Assembly (NCBI GenBank): GCA_009767595.1
Contig: VSDK01028391.1
Location: forward strand, 278,599-342,598
Length of the DNA: 64,000 bases
Origin: Symbiodinium kawagutii
Lineage: Eukaryota; Sar; Dinophyceae; Suessiales; Symbiodiniaceae
Reading direction: 5' to 3'
Shown here: positions 11,736 to 21,400 of the stretch, one piece after another
Layout: each line of letters begins with the position of its first letter
How positions within the stretch are numbered: the first letter of the stretch is position 1
Translations under genes and position numbers: made by a program
Notes under the pieces: generated by a model
Database searches by the model: none
What the model saw: only the letters and a program-made list of their open reading frames with translations
What the model was told of the DNA's origin: nothing

Positions 11736-11960
11736 NNNNNNNNNNNNNNNNNNNNNNNNNNNNNNNNNNNNNNNNNNNNNNNNNNNNNNNNNNNNNNNNN
11801 NNNNNNNNNNNNNNNNNNNNNNNNNNNNNNNNNNNNNNNNNNNNNNNNNNNNNNNNNNNNNNNNNNNNNNNNNNNNNNNNNNNNNNNNNNNNNNNNNNNN
11901 NNNNNNNNNNNNNNNNNNNNNNNNNNNNNNNNNNNNNNNNNNNNNNNNNNNNNNNNNNNN
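11736..11960. other. assembly gap (N run)
   Basis: A run of 225 N next to a GAT repeat. The gap probably arose at the microsatellite, and its true length is unknown. Confidence 0.99.
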
Positions 11961-11961
11961 G

Positions 11962-12018
<57 letters not shown>
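11961..12018. repeat. (GAT)n microsatellite
   Basis: About 19 GAT units follow the gap directly. Poly-Met, poly-His, poly-Ile and poly-Ser readings here are artefacts of the repeat. Confidence 0.97.
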
Positions 12019-12024
<6 letters not shown>

Positions 12025-12269
12025 TAGATGCAATCAATTTGGACAACCAAAGCGCAGCTTAAACCTGAGCAACCACTACCATCAACATCCGTAAATACAT
12101 GTAACATATGGCTGTGGGTCAAAACCCTGTACCCCTGGTTCCCCATCATTAACCATTGTTTTCCTTACAAAATGGTTGGTTATCATCTCCCATCATTATT
12201 GCTGGTTCACAATGACCCATAGCCATATAAATACTGTTCTGCCAAAAGATCCCTTCATATCCTTCCCAC

Positions 12270-12424
12270 GTCTATTGACTTTTTGGCGCCGGGATTCCAC
12301 GCAGCTGCCTCTGCTGCGGGTGCCGGTCTCGGGGCCGGGAGGAAGGCAGTTTGACCCACGGTGCCCAAGAGCAAAACGCCAACAAAGCCAAGCGCAAGAA
12401 ACGCCAGGCTCGGTGATTTGCTTC
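12270..12424 (-). CDS. exon with signal peptide and FVAP-like plastid transit start
   Basis: The minus strand is open from a CTAAG|G acceptor to a GAC|GTGGGA donor. It reads SKSPSLAFLALGFVGVLLLG, then TVGQTAFLPAPRPAPAAEAA. A basic start, a 15-residue hydrophobic core, a short polar end and then a phenylalanine-led FLPAP motif match the order of a bipartite leader for the peridinin plastid, where the transit peptide begins with an FVAP-like motif. The start codon must lie in an upstream exon, perhaps near 12.6-12.85 kb. The mature protein is not identified. A plain membrane anchor is the alternative. Confidence 0.5.
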
Positions 12425-12626
12425 CTTAGTGAAGAGCTGCAACTGGCATAAGTGGACTGGGCAACAACCAACCGCCACAGCCACTGTGATAGAATTGCTG
12501 GTTTGAACTGGAGCCGTGGGATCCTATAGCTGGAGGCTGGAGGTACCTTATAGGGGCTTTCAAGCCTTCAAGCAAAGCTGTCAGGAAACCTTGCCCACCT
12601 CTGAACTCTGAATTGGTTATCTCTTT

Positions 12627-12845
12627 TCAGGTGGTCCCCTGCAAATTGAGTTCAGGATACCACTCCTTGGAAAAATGAGCAGAGAAGAAAGGGTCCGCGA
12701 AATCCTCCAACCCTCTCAGTCGTCGCCGTCCCATTCGCAGGAATTTAAGGACACATGCCAAGCGATTATCCCCTCCTCTAATTGTAGGATTTATAAGGGT
12801 CAGTGACTTCTGAATAACCTCATGGTTTTGCATCACCCAAAGCAT
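12627..12845 (-). CDS. possible exon, unrecognised
   Basis: The minus frame stays open for about 70 codons and includes ACVLKFLRMGRRRLRGLEDF and then SAHFSKEWYPEL. Basic and aromatic content is protein-like. It lies upstream of the plastid-leader exon on the same strand. The boundaries are not clear. Confidence 0.4.
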   Translation of the reverse strand: MLWVMQNHEVIQKSLTLINPTIRGGDNRLACVLKFLRMGRRRLRGLEDFADPFFSAHFSKEWYPELNLQGTT

Positions 12846-12980
12846 ACGGGTTTACAACATGATGTCCACAAGGTAGGTTCAAGATTGCCTGCCCCAATCC
12901 AATAGGTACGTAAAAGATCCGTAGAGTAGGCGCCAGCCTCACCCTACAAATCAGCGAGTGGTGGATGTGTTCCGCCATGT

Positions 12981-13090
12981 GGGGGGTTCTTAAAAAATTG
13001 GGAACCCCGAGTTGTAGATGATTGATCGCTAAAGACTAAAAATGACTAATATTGGATGATCTGGGGATCCCCCATTTTGAGAAATACCCA
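12981..13090 (-). mobile_element. small inverted-repeat element (MITE-like), diverged copy
   Basis: The left end reads GGTTCTTAAAAAATTGGGAA and the right end CCCCCATTTTGAGAAATACC, imperfect inverted ends of the family best seen at 49873-49968. The core keeps a GGATGATCTGGGGATC-like word. It is an old copy with many changes. Confidence 0.5.
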
Positions 13091-13541
13091 TATACTGCAA
13101 TCTCTCTCTTATGTCGGTGAATTGCGGATCAAGAGTTGACTACTACATGCTATTGACTGAGAATGAACATGATCAAACAATGACATGTTGCCATCAATAA
13201 CTATTCATCCAAGTTCAATCGGAAAACTTCCCATGTAGTGGTCTTGGAAGCGATGCTAGCTAGCATGCATACGGGGAAGAATGATTGCCTATCACTGAAT
13301 ACAAGACAGCACTTGGTCATCAACCAACCCAGTATTGATCATTGTCTAATGCTCTGATCGGGACGAACCGTTAGGTACATTTTACTATTAAGAACATTGC
13401 CCATCATCATTGATGAATAAGCACATATCATATATTGACATAACTGCCATCAATCATGAGAAATACCCGGCATCATCCTTGATCATCAGGATCTCATGAA
13501 CTCTACAACATTCACATCAGAATCTATCCGCACTCAAGCCG

Positions 13542-13600
13542 GTGGTTTCTCAAAATGGGGGCACCACAAAAATCGATAAAATTGGTCGGTTTATTACCAT
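13542..13600 (+). mobile_element. MITE-like element, one end only
   Basis: GGTGGTTTCTCAAAATGGGG followed by a core with GGTCGGTTTATTACC matches one half of the family at 49873-49968. The other end is missing or unrecognisable. Confidence 0.45.
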
Positions 13601-13633
13601 GCACTTCCTGGAATGAGATTCAATCTTATTTGT

Positions 13634-13960
13634 TTAACCCCTTTTTTGGGGCGGACCTACTCGTTTTCTATGCCAAACACTGAATTCCCACAATTTTGGG
13701 CAACCGAAGAAGCGGGGTTGGGGGAAGCGGGGTTGCGGGGTGGAAATCTCTGTCACTAGACTTTGATCGGTTTTTCTAAGCAGGTTCCACGACTGATCAC
13801 CGGAAGCGGTTTCCGCTACTGAAAATTGTCTAAGCGGGGTACTGTGTGGCTCTCCGTAATTAAATATCTTGCTCGGGGTCAAAGCTGGTTACAGGGTGTA
13901 CGAAGGCGCCCATAGTTCTGAGTGGGTTGCAATGCTCGTTTATTCCGAAGCGGGGTAGGA
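13634..13960. repeat. GAAGCGGGGT word cluster
   Basis: The word AAGCGGGGT recurs five or more times (near 13711, 13725, 13833 and 13950, with variants). The minus strand is open for 82 codons here, but its proline-rich reading comes from the repeated word, so I do not call a gene. Confidence 0.5.
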
Positions 13961-14107
13961 AGCTGAAAAAAAGAGATGCATGGAATATGGCAAAATTCCA
14001 GCCTTGGACCCAGCTCATCCTGGGAACCAGCTAGTTTGGTTCTCTGACAATTGATACCGTATCAAAAAGGCAACTGCTTTACCATTCTAATTAGTCGTCT
14101 GCTCATA

Positions 14108-14284
14108 TCAGGACTCAGCCGCTAAACACGCTAAACACCAGCGGCTTTCACTCCGAAACAACCAGCACTCAACGACGCCTGGCTTCGGGCCGTGCGCCCA
14201 GGACGTTCCGCCTTCAGTCGCGCCCAAGCGCCCATGGCGAGCACGGAACTGCGCGGCGTCGCGCCGGCGTTCCGCAGTCAGCTG
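14108..14284 (-). CDS. exon, basic alanine-rich, unrecognised
   Basis: A very GC-rich island opens after GGCTCAG on the minus strand and reads LTAERRRDAAQFRARHGRLG, then ATEGGTSWAHGPKPG. A second minus frame (NAGATPRSSVLAMGAW and onward) is also open, so the frame is not secure. The contrast with the surrounding AT-rich repeats supports an exon. Confidence 0.45.
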   Translation of the reverse strand, partial: QLTAERRRDAAQFRARHGRLGATEGGTSWAHGPKPGVVECWLFRSESRWCLACLAAES

Positions 14285-14329
14285 AGCCAAACACGCCGGG
14301 AAGGGCCCAGTGAACGATGGTATTTGAGG

Positions 14330-14640
14330 GATCGGTCATGATGGTTCATGATTGCTTATAGATTTGGCTATGACGATTTTAATGATGGTTTGTGATAATT
14401 GTATATACATGATCTATGATAATCATAATGATGGTAAATGAAAGTCTTACAGTGGTTGATGAGGGTTTTTTATGGCTAAGAATTTGTGGTGGAGAATCCT
14501 GCCTGACGATTGATCAAAATGGATGATCAGGCTTAATGATCGTTTGTAGTAATGGCAATGCTGACAATGCAATGGCTGATTTGTCGATCATGGTAATGTA
14601 ACGACTATATATGACTATATAATGTTTGACTATATAATGT
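14330..14640 (-). repeat. degenerate ATGATGGTT repeat block
   Basis: ATGATGGTT-type words dominate and no coding island is visible. Probably intron. Confidence 0.6.
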
Positions 14641-14749
14641 TTTAGATAACATTTGGTCGAGAACTAGTTGATGATTTGACAAGGGATATGCTTGTGGACA
14701 TCATGCCTTCTACCTTAGGTCGGAGGGTTGCACAAAGCAATGCAAAGAA

Positions 14750-14893
14750 AACAAATACACATCGTGGTAGCGTAAATGTCAATCTGCAAGTGACAATGCT
14801 CCAACTTGCACAACTGGTGTTGCCAATTTCTCGTCCTGTTGCGCACCACTGCAACTGAGGTTCATCCTCATCCTCTTCCTTCTCCATCTTGAC
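14750..14893 (-). CDS. exon with acidic VKMEKEEDEDE motif
   Basis: A TCCAAG|G acceptor opens a minus frame reading VKMEKEEDEDEPQLQWCATG and continuing open past 14750. The acid run and the VKxE motif resemble those of the gene at 2300-7964 and the exon at 16110-16221, and may mark a shared low-complexity linker type. The donor is unresolved. Confidence 0.5.
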
Positions 14894-15099
14894 CTTGGAA
14901 GAATACAAAAGAACAGGCGATGGCATAGACCGTTTCTGCAGGTCCTAGCCCTTAGTTGGCAAGATCGATATCAGGATGGACCACAACCGCGTCGGAAAAC
15001 CATCCGTGCTCTTCATTGTTGGAAACGGTACCCTCGTGACCAGCTGGATCTGCTAGCCTACAAGCCAACACTGGGTAATTTCTGAAAAAAACGGACTTG

Positions 15100-15580
15100 G
15101 ATTTAAGGAAACTTCCCTGACGTATCGCTCGAAACTCCTCTGGTACCGCAGCTTGGGCCCCAACGGCTGGATGGAGCTCCTAGGGCACCGCGATAGCATA
15201 CCATTGCCAGCGTCTAATCAAATCATCCATTTCATGTTTTTTTAAATATGTTTTAACCTACAGTAATTAACTCCATTTAAATCCACTTATTTAGTGATCA
15301 ATAATTTCAATCTACTTGAATCTATTTAAATCGAATCCTGCCTGCTGGCTGTACATGTCTGGGTCTCAGCAAGAACTTTGTGCCATTCCCCTCTGGATGC
15401 TGGAAATAAGTAAGGACATAAGCCATTGGTCCTGCAATGTCCTAGCATCATCGGTTTCAAGCGTCCTTGTCAAATGTCCATTAACATTGTACGTGATCAC
15501 CGGGCAATCATGTGATATGCTGACGGTGCGAGCCTAAGGGAATATTGTGTAATATTGTCACTGCTGGCCCTATGAGACTA
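15100..15580. other. no supported gene
   Basis: Mixed AT-rich sequence with short open frames on both strands, none with protein-like composition plus splice context. Confidence 0.4.
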
Positions 15581-15583
15581 TCT

Positions 15584-15735
15584 GGTGGTTTCTTAACATG
15601 GGTGGTACCACCAAATCATCCTTTAGTATCCATTTTTTGTTGATAAACCAACCATTTTGGGAGGTCCCCTATTTTGAGATGGTTTAATCTATGCTAATCT
15701 GCTTTTGGTCCCCTATTTTGAGAAACCACCATCTG
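15584..15735 (+). mobile_element. MITE-like element with an extra right end
   Basis: The left end is GGTGGTTTCTTAACATGGG. A core with CCAAATCATCC and TGATAAACCAACCATTTTGG follows, then a right end GGTCCCCTATTTTGAGATGG, then a second right end GGTCCCCTATTTTGAGAAAC about 45 bp later. The doubled end suggests nested or tandem insertion. Confidence 0.6.
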
Positions 15736-16109
15736 TATTTCATCAAGTTCATTCAGTAGCATCCATGGCAACCCTCAGTTTCATGTGCTGATGGGGATTC
15801 CTCATCAAAATCCAGCCAACATGGGGTCATAAAAAGCTGGATCTCCCATTGTAGCTTCTGAGCGTTTCTGGATTTCTGCACCTATCTATATGTGGTTAAT
15901 AAATGATTTCTTCACTGCTTTACCGGCCATTAGCCATATCTAATCATGATCTAACATAGTCTATACAATTTTCAATCGTCAATATCAACCACGACCAATA
16001 ACCATTTACACGAAGTGAAGTTCCAGCTTCATTCGCATCCATTCATGCTAGGATTCATGGGAGATAACCAGCCATAACCAGCCATCATTCGCTGGTGCCC
16101 TGCCACCAC

Positions 16110-16221
16110 CTGACCATCGACCTCCAGTAGCTGAGTTGGACCCTGGCTCCTGCTTCACAGGCATCACTGGAGGCACATCCTCCGACAAGCGCGAGGCGCG
16201 GCGGCGCTTGGCCGGCGGTTC
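16110..16221 (-). CDS. exon with NLS-like KRRRAS and VKQEP motif
   Basis: The minus strand is open from CGCCAG|G to TCAG|GTGGTG. It reads EPPAKRRRASRLSEDVPPVM then PVKQEPGSNSATGGRW. The basic cluster looks like a nuclear localisation signal with a possible kinase site (RRRAS), and VKQEP fits the SUMO consensus. The GC-rich island sits in AT-rich repeat. The parent gene is unknown. Confidence 0.55.
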
Positions 16222-16509
16222 CTGGCGCACGGTTAGGCGGCTTAGCTGTGGACAAACTGTGGAAATGTTTTTTTTTTAATCCTGTGGACAAGCATGTAGC
16301 ATATGTAAAAAATGCACATATAGATAGAATGAGATAAATGTGTCTGTGTGTTCCTTTCTGAGTGTGAATGTGATCAAAGTTGTTCATTCTATGTGTTGAA
16401 TGTGCTAGCATGTGCAATTTTTTTTGCTCCCGCCTGAATGCAGGTCATGCGCAAAATGCAATATTTAAACATGATATTTCATGCAATGTTATACGTGCAT
16501 GTGATGGAA

Positions 16510-16790
16510 GTATTATGGTGTCCCTTGGGCAGGCCATCCTGCACACCTAGTTCCTTAAAAAATGTCCAACCAAAATTCAAAGTGTCGGGCAGCTGATGTT
16601 GTCCGCCAGGGTAGGTGATAAATACGCAGCATATGGATGCACACGGTAGCCAGCGTTTCGGTGCAGAAATCCAGTTGAATGTCTCGGGGGGTTTACCGTG
16701 GCAAAGCTTCCCAGTTCCTTGCTCTCTCAGGTTGAAATATCGAATGCGCAATTCAATGCGAGCTGTCATGACCGTTTGACACCACAAGCC
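16510..16790 (-). CDS. probable exon(s), unrecognised
   Basis: The minus frame stays open for about 95 codons with varied composition, including RYFNLREQGTGKLCHGKPPE and then LNFGWTFFKELGVQDG. No low-complexity bias explains it. The splice sites were not fixed, and one or two exons may be involved. No family was recognised. Confidence 0.45.
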
Positions 16791-17067
16791 CATGCTGCAG
16801 CAATAGAATTAGCATGTTTTGATACACCTCATAGTGGCTCATAATGGTTCATGTTTGGGGTACATGGCCAATTTCAGCCTTTCACAATATGCTATTGAAT
16901 GTCAACGATGATGGTTGATTATTGCTAATGTAATTACTGTGAATATCATTAGTGTGCGCGTCACCTGTGGTGCCAAAATCTTGGGAGTTCGAGAAGTTAT
17001 GACAAACACTCCCTCTACTTCACCCACTTGTCACCGGTCACTGAAAGATCTCAATAGCAGCTCCAAC

Positions 17068-17211
17068 CTCCATCGCGGCTAGCCAAGCCCAGGACGCATC
17101 CGCACACAATCGCACATCAAACTTTTTGGCAAAGCTTCTTTCGACCGCAACGAACTCAACTAACCCCACAATGCCTTTGGCATTGTTCCTCTCCGTGCTC
17201 TGAGCTGCCAC
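17068..17211 (-). CDS. exon, unrecognised
   Basis: The minus strand runs 48 codons from CACCAAG|G to ATGGAG|GTTGGA. It includes STERNNAKGIVGLVEFVAVE and then CADASWAWLAAME. The frame stays open on both sides (17304-17038). Phase is 0 at both ends. Composition is strongly protein-like. No family was recognised. Confidence 0.6.
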
Positions 17212-17725
17212 CTTGGTGCTGCCTCTTCCAAGTTCAATACGGTACTTGGTTATACATCGCCCATGCTCACGTGCATCGCCCATGGTTAGATGTAGTCGTT
17301 TCAACTCATTTATCCTCGCCCCAACCCCTCAAAGTAGGATCCGAGACTATGTTTGACCATGCAAGCTGGTCAAGCGGCCCCCCCATAGTATGCGAATCCA
17401 TGGGGTAATTACTGGAACATGTGCACAAATAGCTGGCATGCAGTTCATGCTGAAACTAAACATAAAACAACATAATATATGTTTAGCTCATCCTGCATCT
17501 CCTCGTTCGGTTGAAAGGATGGAGAAAAAAGCAATCAACAACTTATCACGCGCAGTTATGCTCGTTTGAAAGCGTAATGGGGTTATTCACCTGATTTAAA
17601 ACCTTGATGCACTCCACCAGGTCCGCACATCAGTGGCAGCATGACGAAGCATCTTTGCAGAATCTAGGTTCACGTCATGTTTCGCAAAATAACTGTGGAA
17701 GGCAGGCTTTCTTACGAAGTTGTAA

Positions 17726-17905
17726 TCACAAGATGGCTCTAATGATCTGAGCAAGTGGGCCGAAGCAAGGTTTCCCAGCTGGTGGTCCTACACTGAAATG
17801 CTGCCATTTTCCAATCGCCAACGGCACCGGCCAGTGGGTACCAACATCACCCACAGCAGCCGTCGGCGGCCCAAACCTCCCCCTCAGGAGATCCAAAGCA
17901 TCGAC
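17726..17905 (-). CDS. exon, unrecognised
   Basis: A GATCAG|G acceptor opens a minus frame reading VDALDLLRGRFGPPTAAVGD then GTHWPVPLAIGKWQHFSVGP. It stays open to 17726. The donor was not fixed. It may be upstream in the same gene as 17068-17211. No family was recognised. Confidence 0.55.
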   Translation of the reverse strand, partial: VDALDLLRGRFGPPTAAVGDVGTHWPVPLAIGKWQHFSVGPPAGKPCFGPLAQIIRAIL

Positions 17906-18234
17906 CTGATCACAAACACACACACAGAACTGCCTGGGGATGTGACTGGGATATAATGTTGGATCCATATTAATAAATTCCTTAAGCGTAGGATAAATGA
18001 CCAGCTAATTTGAGGTAAACTGGGGGTGATATGGGGTGATCTACTAATACAGGTCTACCATTTATCATGGTCAGGGTTTCAGTCCTTACCACCATGGTAA
18101 ATATAATTTCACTAAGTGGGGAGGCACATCCAAGTAGGGAGCATGGGTCCAGTAATCAAAGCATTTTCCCATACAAAAAGCCACGCATCTTCCAGGCCCT
18201 ACGTAGTGGATGAGTCATCCAGAATGGGATAGCC

Positions 18235-18465
18235 ATGCTTGGTTTTGGGAACACCATGTCCGACCAAGGCCACTTTCAAGATCAAAATGATCAAGCTATG
18301 AGTCAGAAACAAGCGATGAAGCCGGCTCAGGTGCCAGCCTCCTCAGCTTTGACATGGTGTTCGCAAGCCCATGTCATCTGCATTAAAACATGGACTCAAG
18401 CAATGTCAAACCACAAAATGCCTTTGGAAATTCTGCTTCAAAGGATCCTCCGGACGAGTCACTGA
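18235..18465 (+). other. open region beyond the ADA stop
   Basis: A plus frame stays open for 76 codons with a Gln/Met-rich reading. It lies just 3' of the deaminase stop on the opposite strand. Nothing but the open frame supports it, so it is more likely the 3' flank of ADA. Confidence 0.25.
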
Positions 18466-18471
18466 TTCAGA

Positions 18472-21400
18472 CTACTTCTGGTAGAAGTCGTTGATCTTGG
18501 CCTCCAGTGCCTTCTTCAAGCTGTCCTCCAAGTTGAAGGCATGTCTAAGAGCCTCCATGGTCAACCAATGAAGATCATCGGAGCCTGGGAGGGCTGGAGC
18601 TCCAGTGGTTCACAGGATGACTGTCTCTGCATCCAAGCGGCTCATGTCCATCTGCTGGACACAAATCATCAACTCATCGGTCAAGGAACATCTAAAGATC
18701 GCCTGAGCCACTGGGGAAGATCGCAGAATCTGTGGGATGGTAGCTGGGGGGCTCCACTTTCATCTACTGTGTATGGATCGATGTGATCCATGGACTTTGA
18801 ATCTTGTCACTTGCTCACATCGAAGACACCTGCAAGGTTTCTTGAAGCATAGCAGCATGGCTCTTACATCCCAATGTTCCCTTGCAGCATGATGTCCAGA
18901 AGAAAAGTCCTTTGCTCAAAAAAAAATGTGGCCCGTTTCTTGGACATCTACAAGAAGCAGCTGCCCAGTGACAGGATCGTCGGAGTTGATGGAGCAGGAG
19001 ACCCGATCCTTCACGAAACGAGTGATGGGATGCGTCGCCCAACCTGTGATGGCGTACCCTTGGGGACCTGGAGATCTTGCCATAGGATGATGACCCCTAC
19101 GGAGCGCCCCCAAAATGGCAGCCTGGTGCCCCTTATTGGGGACAACCTGACCCCCTCTGATGTCAAACATCTACGAAATGGATCATCGTAAGCTTGGTCA
19201 CGAGAATGCTTTTGCTGCAGCCTTGAGCTCTACAAAACAACACCACTTTTGGTAATATCTAGTTTCCTCTTTCCTCTGGCTCCTTCCTTGGTCAATGACT
19301 TTGATAAGTGATATGATATATGTGACTTCATGTCTATATTAGATCTACATACATGATGGATATGTGATGAGCCAAGGGTGCGCCAAGTGACTGAGGGTGC
19401 CATCTTTTTTCGGCAACTCGATGGCTTCCGTGGAGACAGAACTGGTGGGGCACAGCTCAAAGTGGACATCTTTCGCTTTGGCCGAGCTGTAGGCCTCAGC
19501 GTCCGGGGATGCCTTCCTTAGGCGCCCTTGAACCAAGCTCTATACATGGTTGGAAGCGGGTTCTGATGATAGTGATTCAGGGGTGCAATTCATGGCCATA
19601 CTATGTTCTGATGACATGGGGGTGTATTGCTGTGCAATGGCAAGGAACACCCTGCTCCTTCTTGTTCAGAACTGTCGTAAGTCATTGCAATGGCACTGGA
19701 CAAAGGCTTCGCGAATTCTTGATTCATCAGTGCCCAATATCTCCAGAGACAGCTTTTCCCAAAAATCCAACTGTTTCGATGGAGTGGTGACCTCAGACTT
19801 GCACAACTGATGGCGTAGTAATATAGTGACATTGGGACCAGAATGGGCCTGACTGGGGTGGTTGCCGGATGTTGCAGGCCTAGGTCCCCGACCTCAGTCC
19901 CAAGAGACCGATAGCCATGTCCAATCCGCGTGGCACCGTAGATGTCCATGGCCTGGGTCACGTTGTCACCTGAAGCATCGCAAATCTTCAGAAGTTTCAT
20001 CCCACGCTGTCGCCCACCTGCCTGGCCCGGATTCCGCAGCATGCACCGTGACGCCCAGGTGGGCTTTCTTCGCCAGTTGCATCGCCAGTTGGTGACTGGA
20101 CTTCATCGATTCCTCCTGCATGACCAGGTTTCTGTCATCTGTGCATGGTGCATTACCCTTGAGATTACCCATCATTCCCCGACATACTGTGCCTCAAGCC
20201 TTCAATGCTGGATATTGCCCCGGGCATGCCAAACAAGTTCAATGTCTGTTCTGTTTGATATTTATCACCATGTTAGCATATCAAAAGGACTTCCATCCAA
20301 GCCTAAGCCATCCATTGATTTCATCTTTTTAGATGGTCGGTTATCAACCTATCATCAGGCATGGCTACATGAAGCATCATCCGTGCAGCAACCAAGGAGC
20401 CCCCTGAGCAGTGCTGGGACAAGCAGCCTTACCAACTTCCAAAACCTGCTTAGCACCGGTTCCTTTATGGTAAGATACCTGTAGGCTACAAATGCTACAA
20501 GGGAAGTGCCAACAAATAATAGTTTAACCACCGAGTGCATTTGGTTATTCCCATTGTCAATAGCTCTCCGAACGAAACCAAGATCAACAAAGTCACCAGG
20601 GTCTAACGATAGTTGTCGATGACTACACAAGCTTTGCTAAAGGCTTCATCCATTCAGCTTGCCTCGAAATGCATCTCGCCCGATGCAATGTCGACACCTC
20701 ACTACGTCGCTGGCTGAATTGGAGACCAGCTGACCCTGGATCAATAAATGCCTGGTTGGTTAAAAGGGGGAGTATCCCTCAAAAGCCTTGGTTTCCCATC
20801 AACTTGGCACCTCCCAATTAACAAAGCGAGGTTTCATTGATCCAGGGTTAACATGAATACTTAAACTTTAAACAAAAACATGTGTTTTCTTTTCTGAAAC
20901 GCAATTTAAACAGCCAGCTCCAAAACCAAACGTCATGGCCATGAACATTTTTCAGGTCTTGGCAAGCATTGTGAATGACTAGATCGATCCGCCAGAGTTT
21001 CAACCAGTCTCAACTGCCAGTCTCCATCCATATCATCAAGCTCTTCCTTCTTCAACGGGCACGGACTGCAACGACACTTCCACCATGCCCCAGCAGCTCC
21101 ACCCAGGCACCTACAACCCCAGCAGCTCGGTATTTCTCGGCCAACTCTGCAGTGAGCTGCGACCAACTGGGCTGGGCCCCGATGCAGCAAAGGATTTGGC
21201 GCACCACGACCTGTGCTCAGCACAAGCACCCATGAATCGACCTCACCTCAACAGCACCATCAGCCCTCAGTGGAACTCATGATGGATTTTGCAAGGATAA
21301 GCTTCCGTCATTAATCACTACCCATCATGTGATAAGCTTAGCCATCCGCAGAACTGACATGAACCGGCCTTGGAGGGACTAGTGCTGCTCTTGCCACTCG

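Noticed and set aside
11507..12046. Open frames through the first N gap with poly-His, poly-Met, poly-Ile or poly-Ser
   Set aside because: They come from the (GAT)n repeat and unknown bases; only the GC-rich part at 11614-11735 is kept.
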